The notes: generated by a model from the sequence alone, not told the origin. A stretch of DNA of 64,000 nucleotides from Hypomyces perniciosus (GCA_008477525.1 SPDT01000001.1:2480001-2544000); one strand, 5' to 3'. Counted from the first letter of the stretch, positions 17,560 through 30,995 are shown. Translations and numbers: made by a program.

Positions 17560-20050
17560 TATAAATAGCTTTTAAAATAACCTTTTTAACTAAATAAAGT
17601 TTAAGTTTTTTAAACCTAATTTATTACTTAATTGTATTATTTTAATATTTATAGTCTTTTTTCCTAGTAAATGATAGTATAAATAGATTATATCTCCCTC
17701 TTTAAAGATTAATCCTTTTAATTTATAGTTATTAATATATTTTTTTATTTTTTTATATATAAAGTAAAAGTGTATTTAAATTTTTTTATGATAATTAAGT
17801 TATATGTTCAGCTTTAATTTATACTTTATTAATATATAGGCCCTTTTTAAAACTTTGTATATATTTAATATAAAGTTGTAGTTAATATATTTAAAGTTAC
17901 ATTTAATTAATTTTAAAATATTACTATTATAAAATATTTATACAATTAATAGTTTCTTTATTTAATTATTTTAATTAACATTAATATAGCTTTTTAAATA
18001 AACTTTAATAATTTAATTAATCTATTTTATTTAACTATTTATCTATAAGTAATATATAATATTAAGCTTATAATTTATATTTAAGTAATTTATAAATATT
18101 TATTAAAATTTAAATATAAAGGTTAATCTTTAATTAGAAATACTTTTTATTAAAATTATATAATTAACTGTAATAAATTGTAAAAATATATAAGCTAGTA
18201 TTTTTATATCTATTACTTTTTATATAACAGGAAGTAAAAGTATATAATAAATTAATTTATAATTATTAAAAAACTATAATATTTAATTTTTTTTTTAATT
18301 TAATAAATCATAATAGTTTAATAATACAGTTTAGTAAAATTAACTTTTATAGTTATTTTAAGATTAATAAAGGTTAAAGTTTACTATATAGTTTATATTT
18401 TAAGGGTTTAATTATTTTATATATTATATAATAAAAAATAATATTCTATATTATTTCTTTAAGCCTTTAAAACTTAAAGTACTTTTATATTTATTTATAG
18501 GTTTTGCAAATACCTTTATATTTATATATCAAATATTAATAAACTTTTTTAATTATATTTTTTAAAGTTTATTTAAAATTTAAATCTTTTTATTTTATTA
18601 TTAAATTCTTTTTTTATTAAACTTTATATTTCTTAAGAATTTATTATTATTTCAAGTAATATAATATTTTTTAATATATTAAAGTATAATATTATTATTA
18701 AATACTTTATATATAGCTTAAAGTGCTATTTATTCATAATATCTTTTTAAGGTTTATTTTAAAATCTATTTAATATATTTAATCTTTCTTCAATTATAAT
18801 TAGTTTATTTATTAAGTGTATTTATTTATTTATATTTAAATCTTTTTAAATAGATTAAAATAGAGTTAAATTTTAAAAATATTTTATATAATAGATTTAT
18901 TTTCTTAAATGTTATTAAACTATCGCGAAATATATAATATTTTTATAGTTAATATATACTTTAACTTTATATATTCCTTTTAATAGGTAATATTACTATT
19001 CTTTAAATATAAAAATAATAGCGAGGAATTCTTTATTATATATTAAATAGTTTAGTTTGATACTATATAATATTTAAAAAAAAGGCAATAAAGTATAGTT
19101 TATTATTTTTATCTTTTTAATTAAATTAAACTTTTATGGTAAAGTTAAAAGTATTTATTTTAAGTTTTATTTCTTTAAATACATTAAATATAATGAATAT
19201 AGGTTTTTTTCAAATACACTATTTAAGTTTATTAAAAGCTTTTTATGTATTTAATACTTATAGAAACTTTTAATCTTTTTTAATAAATTTATAACAGGTT
19301 TATATAATACTTTTATAATTTTGAATAAATTATTAGTAATAATTAATAAATTTTAAAACCTTTAAATTTCTTTAATTATTATAAATATAGGCTAGTCTTT
19401 TACTATTTATACCTTTAAAATATTTATATAGAATTTTTAAAGGTAATAATATACTTTCAGAAAGTAACTTTTTATATATAGAATTTGTATTTTTTCAATT
19501 TTATAAATAGTTTAATATTTTATAGTATTTATAATATTTTATAGTATTTATAATATTTTATAGTATTTATAATATTTTATAGTATTTATATATTTTATAG
19601 TATTTATAATATTTTATACTTTATATTCTTTAAAAGTATTTAAAAAAAATTAAAATATTATTTAAGTAAATAACTATAAAGATATTGAGATATTCTTTTA
19701 ATATATTATTAATTATCTTTTAAAATATTATATAGGCATTAGTAAAACCAAAAGCTATAATTAAATATTTAAATAAGGTTATAAGTGCTTTTAATGTTTA
19801 ATACTATAAACTATTTCTTTTTATATAATCTATTCTGCAATTTTAGAATTAATAATAGTAGAGTTTTATTTTTAATAATAGTTTTATTAAATTATTAATA
19901 ATTCATAATTAACTGTAATTTACTTTTTCTTTAATATAAATATACTAAAATAGCCTGCTTTTAATAAAAAGGGTTAAATATACCTTCTAGCTAATATATT
20001 ATTTAAATAATTATATAGGCTTTTAAGCCTTTTTTTATTTAAATTATAAA
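17560..20050 (-). pseudogene. Gypsy C pol remnant (RT, RNase H, integrase)
   Basis: Minus-strand reading from 19990 gives the Gypsy RT order: a segment like KLQNRLYKKKWF, an FGFTNA-type strand read as SFWFY/FGFTNA, then the active site VIYLNNILI. The catalytic motif sits at 19657-19668 and reads YLNN instead of YxDD. RNase H follows (KEFLAIIFIFKE, then YKVKVYINYKNIIYFA), and the integrase C-terminal segment LKGLIFKEGDIIYLYYHL. Trp codons are replaced by stops and Asp/Glu by Asn/Lys throughout. Gag should lie at 29414-31650 and upstream of 20050, but is too decayed to read. Confidence 0.8.
19513..19618. repeat. 19-bp minisatellite in Gypsy C
   Basis: About five and a half tandem copies of TAATATTTTATAGTATTTA, the fifth copy one base shorter and the last partial. 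It lies within the decayed pol region, just 3' (in element sense) of the RT active site. It is likely slippage expansion after inactivation; it would interrupt any protein. Confidence 0.85.
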
Positions 20051-22333
20051 TTTTATAAAAGGTAATATTTATATTATCTTTAAGGTTAATTATATAGTTT
20101 TATTAATTATATTTTAATACTTTTATATTAAATATCTCTTTTAATAGTTTATTATACTATTAGTATTTCTTAAAGATATTTTATAGCTGTTTTAGTAATA
20201 CTACCTTTTTAAGGCTTTTTATTTTAAGTATTTTATTAATATTATTAAATATTCTCTATAAAAAGGCAATTAGTCTCTAAATTTATTTATTTTTCCTTTT
20301 ACTTTATTTAAGTTTTATTTTTAAATAAATTATTTCTGTAATTAAATTAAAGGTAACTTTTTTAATTCCTTTTTTTAATATATTTAAAGGTTTTATATAA
20401 GATTTCCGCTTTACAGTTAAAGTTTTGTTAATAATCTTAATCGCTAAAAGAGTTTTACTATTACATTAATAAAGCTAGCTTTTTAATTAATATTAAAGTT
20501 ATTGCTTTTTAATTAAAAATAACTAAAAATAATATTACATTTATTAATATTTATTATATTATAAAAAACTACTCTTTTATATTTAGCTATATTAAGTTTA
20601 ACATAATTAATCTTTTACTTAATTTATTTATTATTATATATAAAGGCTCTTCTTTTATTTAATAAAATTAATATAGTTTAGTTTTCTTATTTTAATGTAA
20701 CTATAAGCAATTTATAGTTATAAATGCAATCAAATTATTTATTACTGTATTATTTATTAATATATATAGCTAATATCCTTTAATTATTATCTTTAATTTA
20801 AAATATAGTAAATCTTTATTATTACTTTTATTATTTAATATTTTAAAAGATATAATTTATTAATTATTACTTTATAGCCTTTTTATAAGTAATATTAATT
20901 ATTTTTTAATTATTTTTTTATGTAGATTATATAGTTAATTACAGTTCTTTAAAGTAAATGCTACTTTTTTTAACTATAGGTAGTTCCTTTAGAGGTAATA
21001 AAGTTAAATTAGTTTTAGTATAGCTTTTTTATAATTAATTAATCTCTTTATTTTTTAAAGCAGGTTTATACTTTATATACTTTTATATTTATTATATGTA
21101 AAGTTTTTTTTATAAGTACATAATATATTTATCTTTTTCATTATATATATAATTTAGTAATAAATATAAGGTATTATTAATTTATTATTTTTATTTATAT
21201 TATATATATATATTTTTAAGCTATTATACTTTAAATAGTATTATTAATTACATTTAAACTTTTTATTATAGTAAAAGTATTACTTTATTAATTTCTTTTA
21301 ATAGTAAATATAGTATCCTTTAAACTTATATCCTTTAAGTCTTTATTGTTAATAATCTTTTTTTAAGGTTTTAGTATTTAGTTTAATAATAATCTTTAAG
21401 TTTTAATATTATATAGTTATAATTTATTATTTAAAAATATTATAATGTTATATTTATTTTATAAAGTAAAATAGGATTTTTATTAAAAACATATTATATT
21501 TTACTTTCTTTTCAAAATATATGATATATTTATATATAATATTAATAATTTATAATATAATATAATATTTTTTATAAATAAAGTTATTTATAGTATAGTC
21601 TTTTTATATATAAAAATATATAAGTTTTATTTATATAGTTAAAATAAATAAAATAACTTTAATAGCTATTTTATTATTTACTTTATTTTATATATAAAGC
21701 TGTTTATATAGGTATAAGTTTAATTTATTTTATTATATATTTATAGTAACTCTCTTAATTAAATTTAAGTAATATTTATTTAATTTACTTTTAAGGTTAC
21801 TATTTATAAGTAATATACTTTCTAGTTTTAAAGGTATAGTATTATATAGTAATAGTTTATATTATAAAGGGTTATTTTTATTTTTATTATTAAAATTACT
21901 GCTATTAATTTACCTTTTATTACCTGCAGTCATTTAGTTCATATATTAATAGTTAATTATAGTAATTATTTATTTATTTAAGATATTATTATCTTTATTT
22001 ACCTTTATATAATTAAAGTTTAGGTTTTATTCTATTAAATTATTTAAGTATAGTAAATATTTATTTACTTTATTTTCTTTAAAAGTATTTTTAAAAGTTA
22101 AAGGTTTAAATCTTAATTAATATCCCTTTAGTTTATTATAAATATCTTTTTAAATTATTTTAAATACTGTTTGCTTTTATCTTCATTAAATTTATAAATA
22201 AACAGTTATTATTATAATATATAGTTTAGCTAAATAACATATAATTAATAGTTTTTAAAACTATATTAACTTTGTATTTAAGCTTTAGCGCAGGCTTTTA
22301 AAGTTTATTAATTCTTAGCTTTTATAAAGCTCC

Positions 22334-22595
22334 TGTCAGGAGACCAGAAGCTCCGGAGCTCTCGTGATATTATATAGGCCAGAATGTATATATAAAAGTA
22401 ACTATAGTCCCCGAAAATATAAAACATTAAAGACTAGTAAACTACTGCTGCTATACCTAACTATTAATTTCTGGCTTATTACCTACTTATTAATATCTAT
22501 CTCTTCTTTAAATAACTGCTCTTTAACCTCCTTTACTTTTCCTTAAAGTTATAGCCCTTTACCTAATCTATCTACCTTAAAAAAAGTCGTTAATA
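22334..22595 (+). repeat. 5' LTR of Gypsy D1
   Basis: It begins TGTCAGGAGACCAGAAGCTC, with its outer part nearly unmutated, and ends TAAAAAAAGTCGTTAATA where the partner LTR ends GGGTCTCTGACA. It has the same length as the other three intact D LTRs in the window (262 bp). A TATA-like TATATAAAAG (22389-22398) could be the former element promoter. Confidence 0.9.
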
Positions 22596-24299
22596 TACTA
22601 GTCTTTTATTATTCCTAGTAAAAGTAAAAAGACTATTAAAGTTAAAGATGCCTTTAGCAGTAAATAATTAGCTTACTTTTAATAAAAAGGCTATATTTTA
22701 AATATAAAGACCTTTAAATAGAGTTACTCCTTTAGATTATTAACTAGGCCTTTTAGATAATACTTTACTTATAAAAAAAGAATTTAATACTTATATTTAG
22801 TAAATAAAAGAAAAGCAGTAAATATACTTAAAGAGGAAATATTTAAACACTTTTCTTTAAAGGGAAAACCCTTTTTTTAAACTCCTAGAGATTAAAGGTT
22901 TATTGCCTATAATTAGGTTATTATATACTACTAGTTTAAAATAACTTTATAAAGGCAATTAAAGTAAAGTGTAAATTTAAGCTTTTTATTATAAAGGAAA
23001 GTCTTAAATAAAACTATAGACTTTTCTTACTATAATTAAAAGGCAGTTTAAATTATCCTTTAATACCTTTTTTTAAGCAGCTTGCAAGATTACTTATACT
23101 GTTTTTTACTTAAAAAGAGATATTTAATAGTGATAGGTTAGCTATTTTAAAGAGAAAGGTAGATCTGCTAGATTAATTACTTAAAATAAATGTTATTAAT
23201 AGCTTAAAGATAATAATTGCAATAGCTTAATTAAATACTATAAAGTAACTTTATAAATCTTTTACTTATATTAAGCTATTAAATAGAATTTTCAGTTATT
23301 CCTCTTTTAATTTAAAATTATTAAAAGTAAATTCCTTAAAATAACTCCTTTATAGCTTAAGATTTATATATTCTTATAGTATCTTTCCCTTATAATAAAT
23401 AAGCAGATACTTTACTATAAAATCCCTATAACCTAGCAGGAGTTAATTTATACTAGTATAATTATTAAGACTTTTATATATAGCTATACTAATAATATAA
23501 GTAACTCTTAATAGGAATTTTAATCTTAAAGAAAATATAAGAAAACTAAACCTATTAGTTAATAAGGATGATATTAATATTATACTGTTAATATTTTAAA
23601 GAATATAATAATTAAAATATCTAAAGGTTTAAAAGAATAGAGAAACCTCTTTAACTTAGTAATTTATTAGAAATATAGTAGTCTTTATTATAAGACCTCC
23701 TATTAAGCTTTTAATTGTATAAAGTATAATAGTAAATATTACTTTACTAAAAAGTATAATAACCTTATTTAGCTATACTTTACTAGCAGAAATGCTAAAC
23801 CTGCAGTTTATTAAGCCTAAGAATATAATTATTATATAAATCTACCTATAAAACAATTAAAGAAAATATAACTAAATAGCCACTAGTAATATATAAATAT
23901 TTTATTTAATCCCAGCAGTAATATTTATATTATCTCTTTATAATAAAAGGATTAATTAAAAAGTCTATTATTAGCTTTTAAGTTTACTGCTATTTTCCTA
24001 GGTATTTCTGCTATAACTTATAGTTATATAAATATACTTATAAAGATAATTAATAATTAGGGAGTAAAGAAAAAGTAGCTACTTTATTGCATTATTGCTA
24101 ATAGCTTGGTAAACTTTATTTTAAAAAGACTTTAATTTTAAGAAGCTAATTTTACTTTTTCCTAGAAGTATAATCGATAGAATTATCTTTTAATTAAAGA
24201 TTCTATTACGTTAATAGCCTTTAAAAAGCAGCTATAATAAGCTAATAAAAAAGCTTAAATAGCTTTTATATTAATAACTAAAAAGAAGCTAGAAATTAA

Positions 24300-27200
24300 A
24301 TTAAAAGTTTCAGAAGATTTACTATCTTTTAACTTAAATAAAGCTACTTCCCTAAAAGACTATAAATTGGCTTTATATTTAAAATTACTTCCTATATATT
24401 ATAATCTTACTAGTATCTTCTCTATAAAAAAAGCTGCTAATATATTAGTAAATTAACAGTATATTATTAAGTTAAAAGATAGAAAAATGCCTTTATAAAG
24501 TCTTATTTATAACCTAATATTTAAAAAGCTAAAAGCTCTTTATAAGTATTTAAAAAAAGCACTATAGAATATATAGATTTAGCAGTCTATTAATCTTACA
24601 GGTACCCCTATAATCTTTATACTAAAAAAAGGCGGTAAACTGCAAATATATATTAATTTCTAAAATTCTTAATAGACTTCTATATATTCAGATTTTTACT
24701 AAATTTAATTTAAAAGATATATATTACTAGATACCTCTTTATAAAAAAGATAAATAAAAGATAGTATTTTGCTGCTAATATAAATACTTTAAATATAATA
24801 TTATACTATTTAGCTTTACAAATTCCCCTGCAACTTTTCAGCAATATATTAATAATATACTATAAGATCTAGTTAATCTTATTTATATTATATATTTTAA
24901 TAATATATTAATTTATAGGTATACTTTTAAAAAGTATATATAGTATATTCGCTAGGTTTTTAAAAAGTTATAAAATGTAAAGCTATATATTAATATTAAT
25001 AAATATATCTTTTATATTACTTTAATACTTTTCTTTAAATATATTATTATATTTAATAGAATTAAAATAAAATAATTATATATTTAAGCTATTATTAAAT
25101 AGCTAGTATTTAAAAGCATTTATAATATCTTTATATTTTTAAGATTTACAGGGTTTTACTATTACTTTATTAAAAATTACAGTAAAATTATAGTACCTTT
25201 AATAGATTTTACTTATAGGAAATAAGAAAGTTTTTTATAGTTAAAGCTTAGCGCTTTTAAAGCTTTTTAACACCTTAAAGGAAAATTCTTAAAGAAACCT
25301 ATTTTAATATATTATAACCTAAAGGCGCTAATTTATATAAAGATAGATGCATTAAACTATATAATTAAAGCAGTATTAGCTTAATACTAGCAAGATATTT
25401 AATACTTTATAGTATATATATTAAAAAAGCTAAATAGTTTTAAATTAGATTATTATACCTTTAATATTAAATGTCTTACTATTATAAAGGCTTTTTAAAT
25501 ATAGAGACACTATTTAACTTATATAAATATAGACATTTAAATTATAATAGATTATTTTAACTATTATTTTCGCAGATAAGTAAAAGCTTTTATGCTAATA
25601 AATAGGGGCTTTTAATAAGCTAGCTTTATTTAATTTTTATATTAAATACAGGCTAGGGAAGTTTAACCCTGCTAATGCTTTATTTTAATACTTTAATTTT
25701 TATAATCTTATTAAGATTAAAGAATCGCAGTAAGGCTATATATTAAGAATTTTATAGCGTTTTTATAGTATAGAAGCTGATAGCCTATATAAATTAAAGG
25801 GATCTATAGCAGTGTATTATAGTAACTAGGAATATATAAAGTTGCCTATAAATAGAAGTATTACTTTAGCATTACTTTAAGTTAAAAGACAGGGATTAAA
25901 TACTATTTAATAGATAGCCTACCTATAAAGTATAGTAATTAAAGTTATAACTACTAGTTTACAGGTTATATAGTAAACTACTGCAGGTTTGCCGCTAAAA
26001 CTATAAATGTCTTTACACTTAATTATTTTATAAGCTTAATAAAGAAATTGCTTTATTTAATAAAAGGTTTAAAGCTAAAGAGTAGTTAATATATTTTATA
26101 ATAATAACTAGGTTATTAGCAATAACTAGCTAGTTTACTATTAAAGTAAAGTTTATATACTAATAAGTCTTTATATTAAGATTTTAATACTACTTTATAA
26201 TAATCTAACTGCTAAATATTAAAGAGTTAATTATACTTTAAAATATATTATATTAACTTATTATTAGTAAAGTATAAAGTGAGATATTAAGCGCTATATA
26301 TTTATATATTATATTTACTAGAGAATAAAAGTAAAAACTTATTAACTTTATAGTAAATTTAGTTTATTACTGATATTAAAAAGACTTTTTAAAGACATTT
26401 CTATAGACTTTATTATAAATTTACCGGAAATCTTAAACAATAAAGGCAAATACTTATGTAATACAATTCTTATTATTATTAATTAATATATAAAATATAC
26501 CTATATATACTTATAACAGTATATATCATAAGCAGTAAAGTCATTAACCTTTTTATAAAATACATTTATTTAATTTTTAAAATACTATAAAGAATTATCT
26601 TTAATAAAGATTAATTATTTAAATTTAAATTTTAATAAAGTTTCTGTCATTTATTTACTTATAAATAGCAATTTAGTATTACTTTTTACCTATAAACTAA
26701 TAATTAAATTAAATAGCAGAATTAAGCTTTAAAGGATTATTTATATTCTTTTTACAGTAAATAATAAAATAACTGGCTGTAAAAATTATCTTTTACTTAA
26801 TTTCTATATAATAATATTAAATATTCTATAACTAGCTATTTACTAGCTTTTGTACTGCTGAGCTATAAGCCTAACACTTTAGGTTATAATAGATTAACCT
26901 ATTATAAATATTATATTAATATTATTATAAAGGTAAAGAAGCTTTAAGCTACCTGTAAAATAGGGAAATAAATATTATAATAAAGCTAAAAAAAAATATA
27001 AAAAGTAGTATAATATATATTAATTTAAAATGAAATTTACTGTAGGCGATTAAGTATTATTTTTTATAAAATACCTAAAACTCCAGTAACTTAGTAAAAG
27101 ATTTACTAAAAAGTATATTAATCTTTACTAGATTAAATGCTAAATTAAAATAAATAGATTAATATATTAAATTTATCTTTTATTTTCTATTAAAATTTAT

Positions 27201-27420
27201 AATATTTTCAATATTATAAATCTTAAGCTATATTATAGCCGCGAAAGAGAACTTTCTAAGCCAATAAATTACCCTTTTAATATTAAAGAGATATTTAAAG
27301 TTAAGAAAATTATTAATTATAAATATAAAGGAATATAATATTTATATTTAATTAAATAAAAAGATTACTTAAAGATTAATAATATTTAGTAAAAAAAAGT
27401 AATTTTCTTAAGATTAAATT
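24300..27420 (+). pseudogene. Gypsy D1 pol remnant (RT, RNase H, integrase, chromodomain)
   Basis: RT strands are readable with stops in place of Trp: an FTKFNLKDIYY segment, FTNSPATFQQYINN, then the active site at 24893-24904 read as YFNN. RNase H and the HHCC region are too decayed to place exactly. The integrase core reads FKDISIDFITNLPE at about 26392; the C-terminal part reads KMKFTVGD...VLFF at about 27028. A chromodomain follows, FKVKKIINYKYKGI, then YLI and KDYLKI. Chromodomains of this kind direct Gypsy integration to heterochromatin, which would fit insertion into an older element. Confidence 0.85.
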
Positions 27421-29146
27421 AATTTAAAAGTATAAGCAGCGATTTACTAGTAAATAACCAGCTACTACTATTAAGCATTATAAAATTGAAGGGAGTAAAG
27501 TACTATATAATTTTAACTAGTTAATTAAAAACAGAAAATAAACTTATAATAGTATATATTTTACAGTAAATAAGCAGTAATATTACTATTAAATAACAGC
27601 TAATTCTCTTTATCCCTAAACAGCACTTTATTGTAATTTTTTATAATAGTAAAATATACCTAGAGAAATATAGGAATTTTAATATATTAATATATTGTAT
27701 AGGAATTAGTTAAAAACTGCCTATTATAAATAAAAAAATATATATTAGAATAAAAGTATATATAATAGTAGTAATAATAGTAAAAGAGTTTATTTAATTG
27801 AGAGTAACTTAAAGGTTTAAGCGCTTTAAGCTTTAGCAGTAACGTTATTTATTTACTGTAAACTTTTTCCTTTTTTACTCTTTAATTAAGCTTACCTTTT
27901 ATTATATTAATATAAGGTTCTTTTTGCATTAAACTTATAGTAGTGCTATTATAAATTAGGTTTTTATTAGCTGCTATTATATAATAAAAAAGTAATATTA
28001 AAGTATTTACTTTATTAATAAGGGATTTTTAAGAATATTAAATTAATACTTTAGCAGTATTAATAAATTAATAGGCAATTAAATTATATAATTTATTATT
28101 TAAAAAATAATAAAAATATTTTTTAAAAGCAGTTAATATAATATAAATTAATATAAAAAGTTTTACTTTTTAATTATATAAAACTTATATTTATTATTAT
28201 AGTATTAAAGAGGTTTTTTTCCTGACTTTATATTCTATTTAATTAAAAGGTTAAAATAATAATAGTATAGGGCAGGGCGTCTATAGCGAGTTAATAATAG
28301 CTAATAGTTATATCTATACTAAAACACTTATTAAATTAAATTGCTAGCGGCTTTATAGTATTTTACTAGCGAGGGCGTAGTAATCTTAAAAGGAGGGTAT
28401 TTTAATAAAGATACAATTAAAATAATACTGGCTGTAAGCGAAAATAGGCTCGCTATATTAAAGTTCTCAGATACTGCAGGATTACTGTTATTTTCTAAAA
28501 CTAGGCTATAAATATATTAAATAGGAAATTATAGTAAAGAATCAGCTATAAAAAACTTATAAAGCAGCGATGTCTATTACAGGAAAAAGAAGAAAACTTA
28601 TAGTAGTAAGCTAAACTAAAAGAAAAAAACTGCTATTATATAATAGGTTAACTGGTAATAAAAAGTAAAAGGAAGGAATACTTATAGAAAAAGCGCCTAT
28701 AAAGAGAGGGAAGGCGAGAGAAAAAGAGAGATAAAAAAAAAGAAAAGAAAGAAAAGAGAGAAGTAAATAAAAATTAAAGTTATAAATAAAAAAATAAAAA
28801 AAGTAAAAGTATATATAGTATACTTATATATAGTAGTAAATTAAAAGAAGAAAAATAAAATAAAATATTTATATATTAACAATAAAAGGTTAGCTTATTA
28901 TATAAAATTTCTCTGCTACCCTTTAAGTTTAATTATATAGAAGTATACTTTTAAACTATAAAGTTAGAAACTTTTTAGGCTACTAAGTATACGCTAAAGT
29001 ATTTAAATTTAAGGCTTAAAAAAGCATCTATACAGGAAATAATTACTGTTTAGTATAATAATAAAGTATTAAAAGCCGGAAAAAAGTTAATTAAATATAA
29101 GGTTTTTGCCAGTATTAAAGTTAATACTATAAAAGGGGGGGCAGCC
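27421..29146 (+). other. Long 3' segment of Gypsy D1 of unknown function
   Basis: Some 1.7 kb separate the end of the chromodomain from the 3' LTR, longer than usual for this class. The segment is also present in D2 (39457-41140) and in part in D copy 3, so it belongs to the family. It includes a purine-rich stretch (about 28640-28900) and a better-preserved part at 28350-28480 (AGCGAGGGCGTAGTAATC, GGAGGGTATTTTAATA). No readable protein is seen. It may be a long 3' UTR, an extra decayed frame, or captured sequence. Confidence 0.5.
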
Positions 29147-29408
29147 TATTAAAAAACTAAAAGCTTTAAAGCTTTTATAATATTATATAGGCCGGAATAT
29201 ATATATAAAAGCAACTATAGTCCTTAAAGATATAGAACTTTAAAGACTAGTAAACTACTGCTACAATACCTAACTATTAGTTTCTGGCTTATTACCTGCT
29301 TATTAGTATCTATCTCTTCTCTAAGTGACTGCTCTTTAACCTCCTCTACTCTTCCTTAAGGTCGCAGCCCCTTGCCCGATCCGTCTGCCCCAAAAAGGGT
29401 CTCTGACA
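29147..29408 (+). repeat. 3' LTR of Gypsy D1
   Basis: It starts TATTAAAAAACTAAAAGC, the RIP-changed form of TGTCAGGAGACCAGAAGC, and ends AAAAGGGTCTCTGACA. The two LTRs of this element are mutated in different places: this one at its 5' part, the other at its 3' part. That means the changes arose after insertion. Confidence 0.9.
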
Positions 29409-29658
29409 GCTTTATAGTCCTTTAAAAAGTATTTTAGTTTATTATAGTTATAATAAATAATCTTTACTATTCCTTTTTAAATAGCATTTAAATTTATTTA
29501 ACTAAATCTTTATTATTAAAGCTAATAATATATTTTTATTACTTTTTACTTTAATTTATATATTTTTAATATTTTATAAATTTATCTAGATTACTATTAT
29601 CTTTTCTTTATATTTAAGTAGAGTTTATAAAGTAAATTATCTATATTTATATATTTCT

Positions 29659-30505
29659 TGTTAGGTTAAGTAGGCCGGGACCCTACTGCTTGTTAGCGCT
29701 AAGGAGCTTTTATCTGCTTACAAAGCAGATACGAGCTGATATTATTAAAAGGAGGGCTAAAAAGCAAGGATTTCTGTGTATTTGGGTAACCTTCCTATTC
29801 TAGCTAGACCCGGAATTAGGCCCGACACTAGGACCGAGTTCTGGAGGAACTTTGGTGTAAGTCAGGAAATTTCTGTTATCTTCAACGATAACAATTGAGC
29901 TAGGACCAGCTACCCCGCCTACCCTAGACTCAATACAATGGCTATAATGGCTATTGTGAAAAATCTGACCAAAATGGTTTCCTGTTTGTATGGCCGTGAG
30001 TCGATTTGGCCGATTTCCCATACAAATGAATTTTGCGGAAAATAGGAATGCGGCCATGAACCCAATTCTGCCGCCGTACGCCTATTGTTAGGTCGGAGGA
30101 CTATTGTAGAAGACAAAGCTATTGTTTATACAATCACTTCTACACTAGCCGCACATACACTAGATATTCTATAGCTTTCTAGCTATTAGTTCAGTTACAA
30201 TTCAATTGTTTATCTATTGTTAACCCAATTAGACTCAGTCGTTTCCTTATTGCTGCGTTGTGTGCAGCTTCCTAGAAGCTACACATAAATAAGGTTCAGT
30301 ATAACCTTGTTATTTCAACAGATATACATATCGCGTAAGCGATATATCAGACTATATAGACGCTTATAGCGCATGTATATAGCTTCTTCTTTGTGTTAGC
30401 TATGTGTATATATAGCGAGGCCACTACGGCATATTCTCTTTTATAGAATTAAGCTTCGTTTCCTATCTCTCTATGTTCCATATAGCTGTGCCGCGCTCCG
30501 CTACA
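29659..30505 (-). mobile_element. Solo LTR, family A copy 2, interrupted by a Copia LTR
   Basis: This is the inverse of the LTR at 10173-10438. It runs from TGTTAGGTTAAGTAGGCC to GCGCTCCGCTACA and is flanked by a perfect 5-bp target duplication TTTCT (29654-29658 and 30506-30510). Removing the insertion 29743-30320 and its duplicated GATAT leaves 264 bp, close to the 266 bp of copy 1. It sits inside Gypsy C. The third hairpin of copy 1 is conserved here (about 29710-29730); the second is split at its base by the insertion. Confidence 0.88.
29743..30320 (+). mobile_element. Solo LTR of Copia family E (578 bp)
   Basis: The 578-bp sequence starts TATTAAAAGGAGGGC and ends TTATTTCAACA; the first bases are probably TGTT changed by one G-to-A. 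It is flanked by GATAT on both sides (29738-29742 and 30321-30325). It matches the 3' LTR at 57384-57961 with exactly the same length, but has kept most C and G, so it is the youngest or least mutated copy. Near the end is a stem TGTGCAGCTT/AAGCTACACA. Frames of 65-85 codons inside it are not genes. Confidence 0.9.
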
Positions 30506-30764
30506 TTTCTTAATAAACTTAATAATACCTTTATCTTAAAAGAATTTATAGGCTTCCCTTTTAACTTTTAGTTTAAGTTTATTATAAAAGTATTTAATAA
30601 AGGCAGAGTTTCTTTATTTAACTTTAAAAGTATAGTTCTTAAAGTATATAATATAATTAAAATATTTTCCCTTTTAAACTAAATTTATAAATTTATTTTC
30701 TATAGTATATTTTTACTAATATTATTAAAAAATATTTTTTAATTTTTCTTTAAATTAATTATAG

Positions 30765-30995
30765 TGTAATGGGTATAGCCTAACTGGAAAGTATGCAGTT
30801 AAGGCACTTCTGTATTGTCTATCTATAGCTGAAGGAAGGAAGCTTTATACTAGTTATGTATGTGTTATATAGTTGTGCGTATAGGGTTGTGGCTGAGGTG
30901 GTTTTTTAATTAGGTAAGCGGTCTAGTATTGGTCGTATTTCCGGATTCGGCGTAGTTGTGATTCCGGGAGACATGGCCTAGCCTATAATATATAG
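30765..30995. other. Well-preserved island of unknown origin within Gypsy C
   Basis: About 230 bp of normal composition interrupt the AT-rich 5' part of Gypsy C. The left edge is near ATAGTGTAATGGG, the right edge near TGGCCTAGCC. Two stretches fit the polymerase III A-box pattern (TAGCCTAACTGG at 30776-30787 and TGGCTGAGGTGG at 30890-30901), and GATTCCGGG near 30960 weakly resembles a B box. No terminal repeats or target duplication were found. It could be a SINE-like insert or a stretch of Gypsy leader that escaped mutation. Confidence 0.35.

Larger units (their letters stand above)
22334..29408 (+). mobile_element. Full-length Ty3/Gypsy element, family D copy 1, with chromodomain
   Basis: Two 262-bp LTRs (22334-22595 and 29147-29408) enclose 6.55 kb; total 7075 bp. 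The target duplication is GCTCC on the left (22329-22333) and GCTTT on the right (29409-29413), identical apart from two C-to-T changes. A polypurine tract AAAAGGGGGGGCAGCC (29131-29146) abuts the right LTR. The plus strand encodes a decayed pol: RT (about 24590-24960), integrase core (about 26380-26490), integrase C-terminus (27030-27200) and a chromodomain (about 27280-27400). It is inserted into Gypsy C. Between chromodomain and LTR lie 1.7 kb without an assigned function. Confidence 0.92.

Noticed and set aside
22364..22546. 60-codon plus-strand frame
   Set aside because: Lies inside the 5' LTR of Gypsy D1 and is not kept in the other D LTRs.
29800..30116. Overlapping minus-strand frames of 85 and 65 codons
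   Set aside because: They lie wholly inside the Copia solo LTR 29743-30320; LTRs do not encode protein here.
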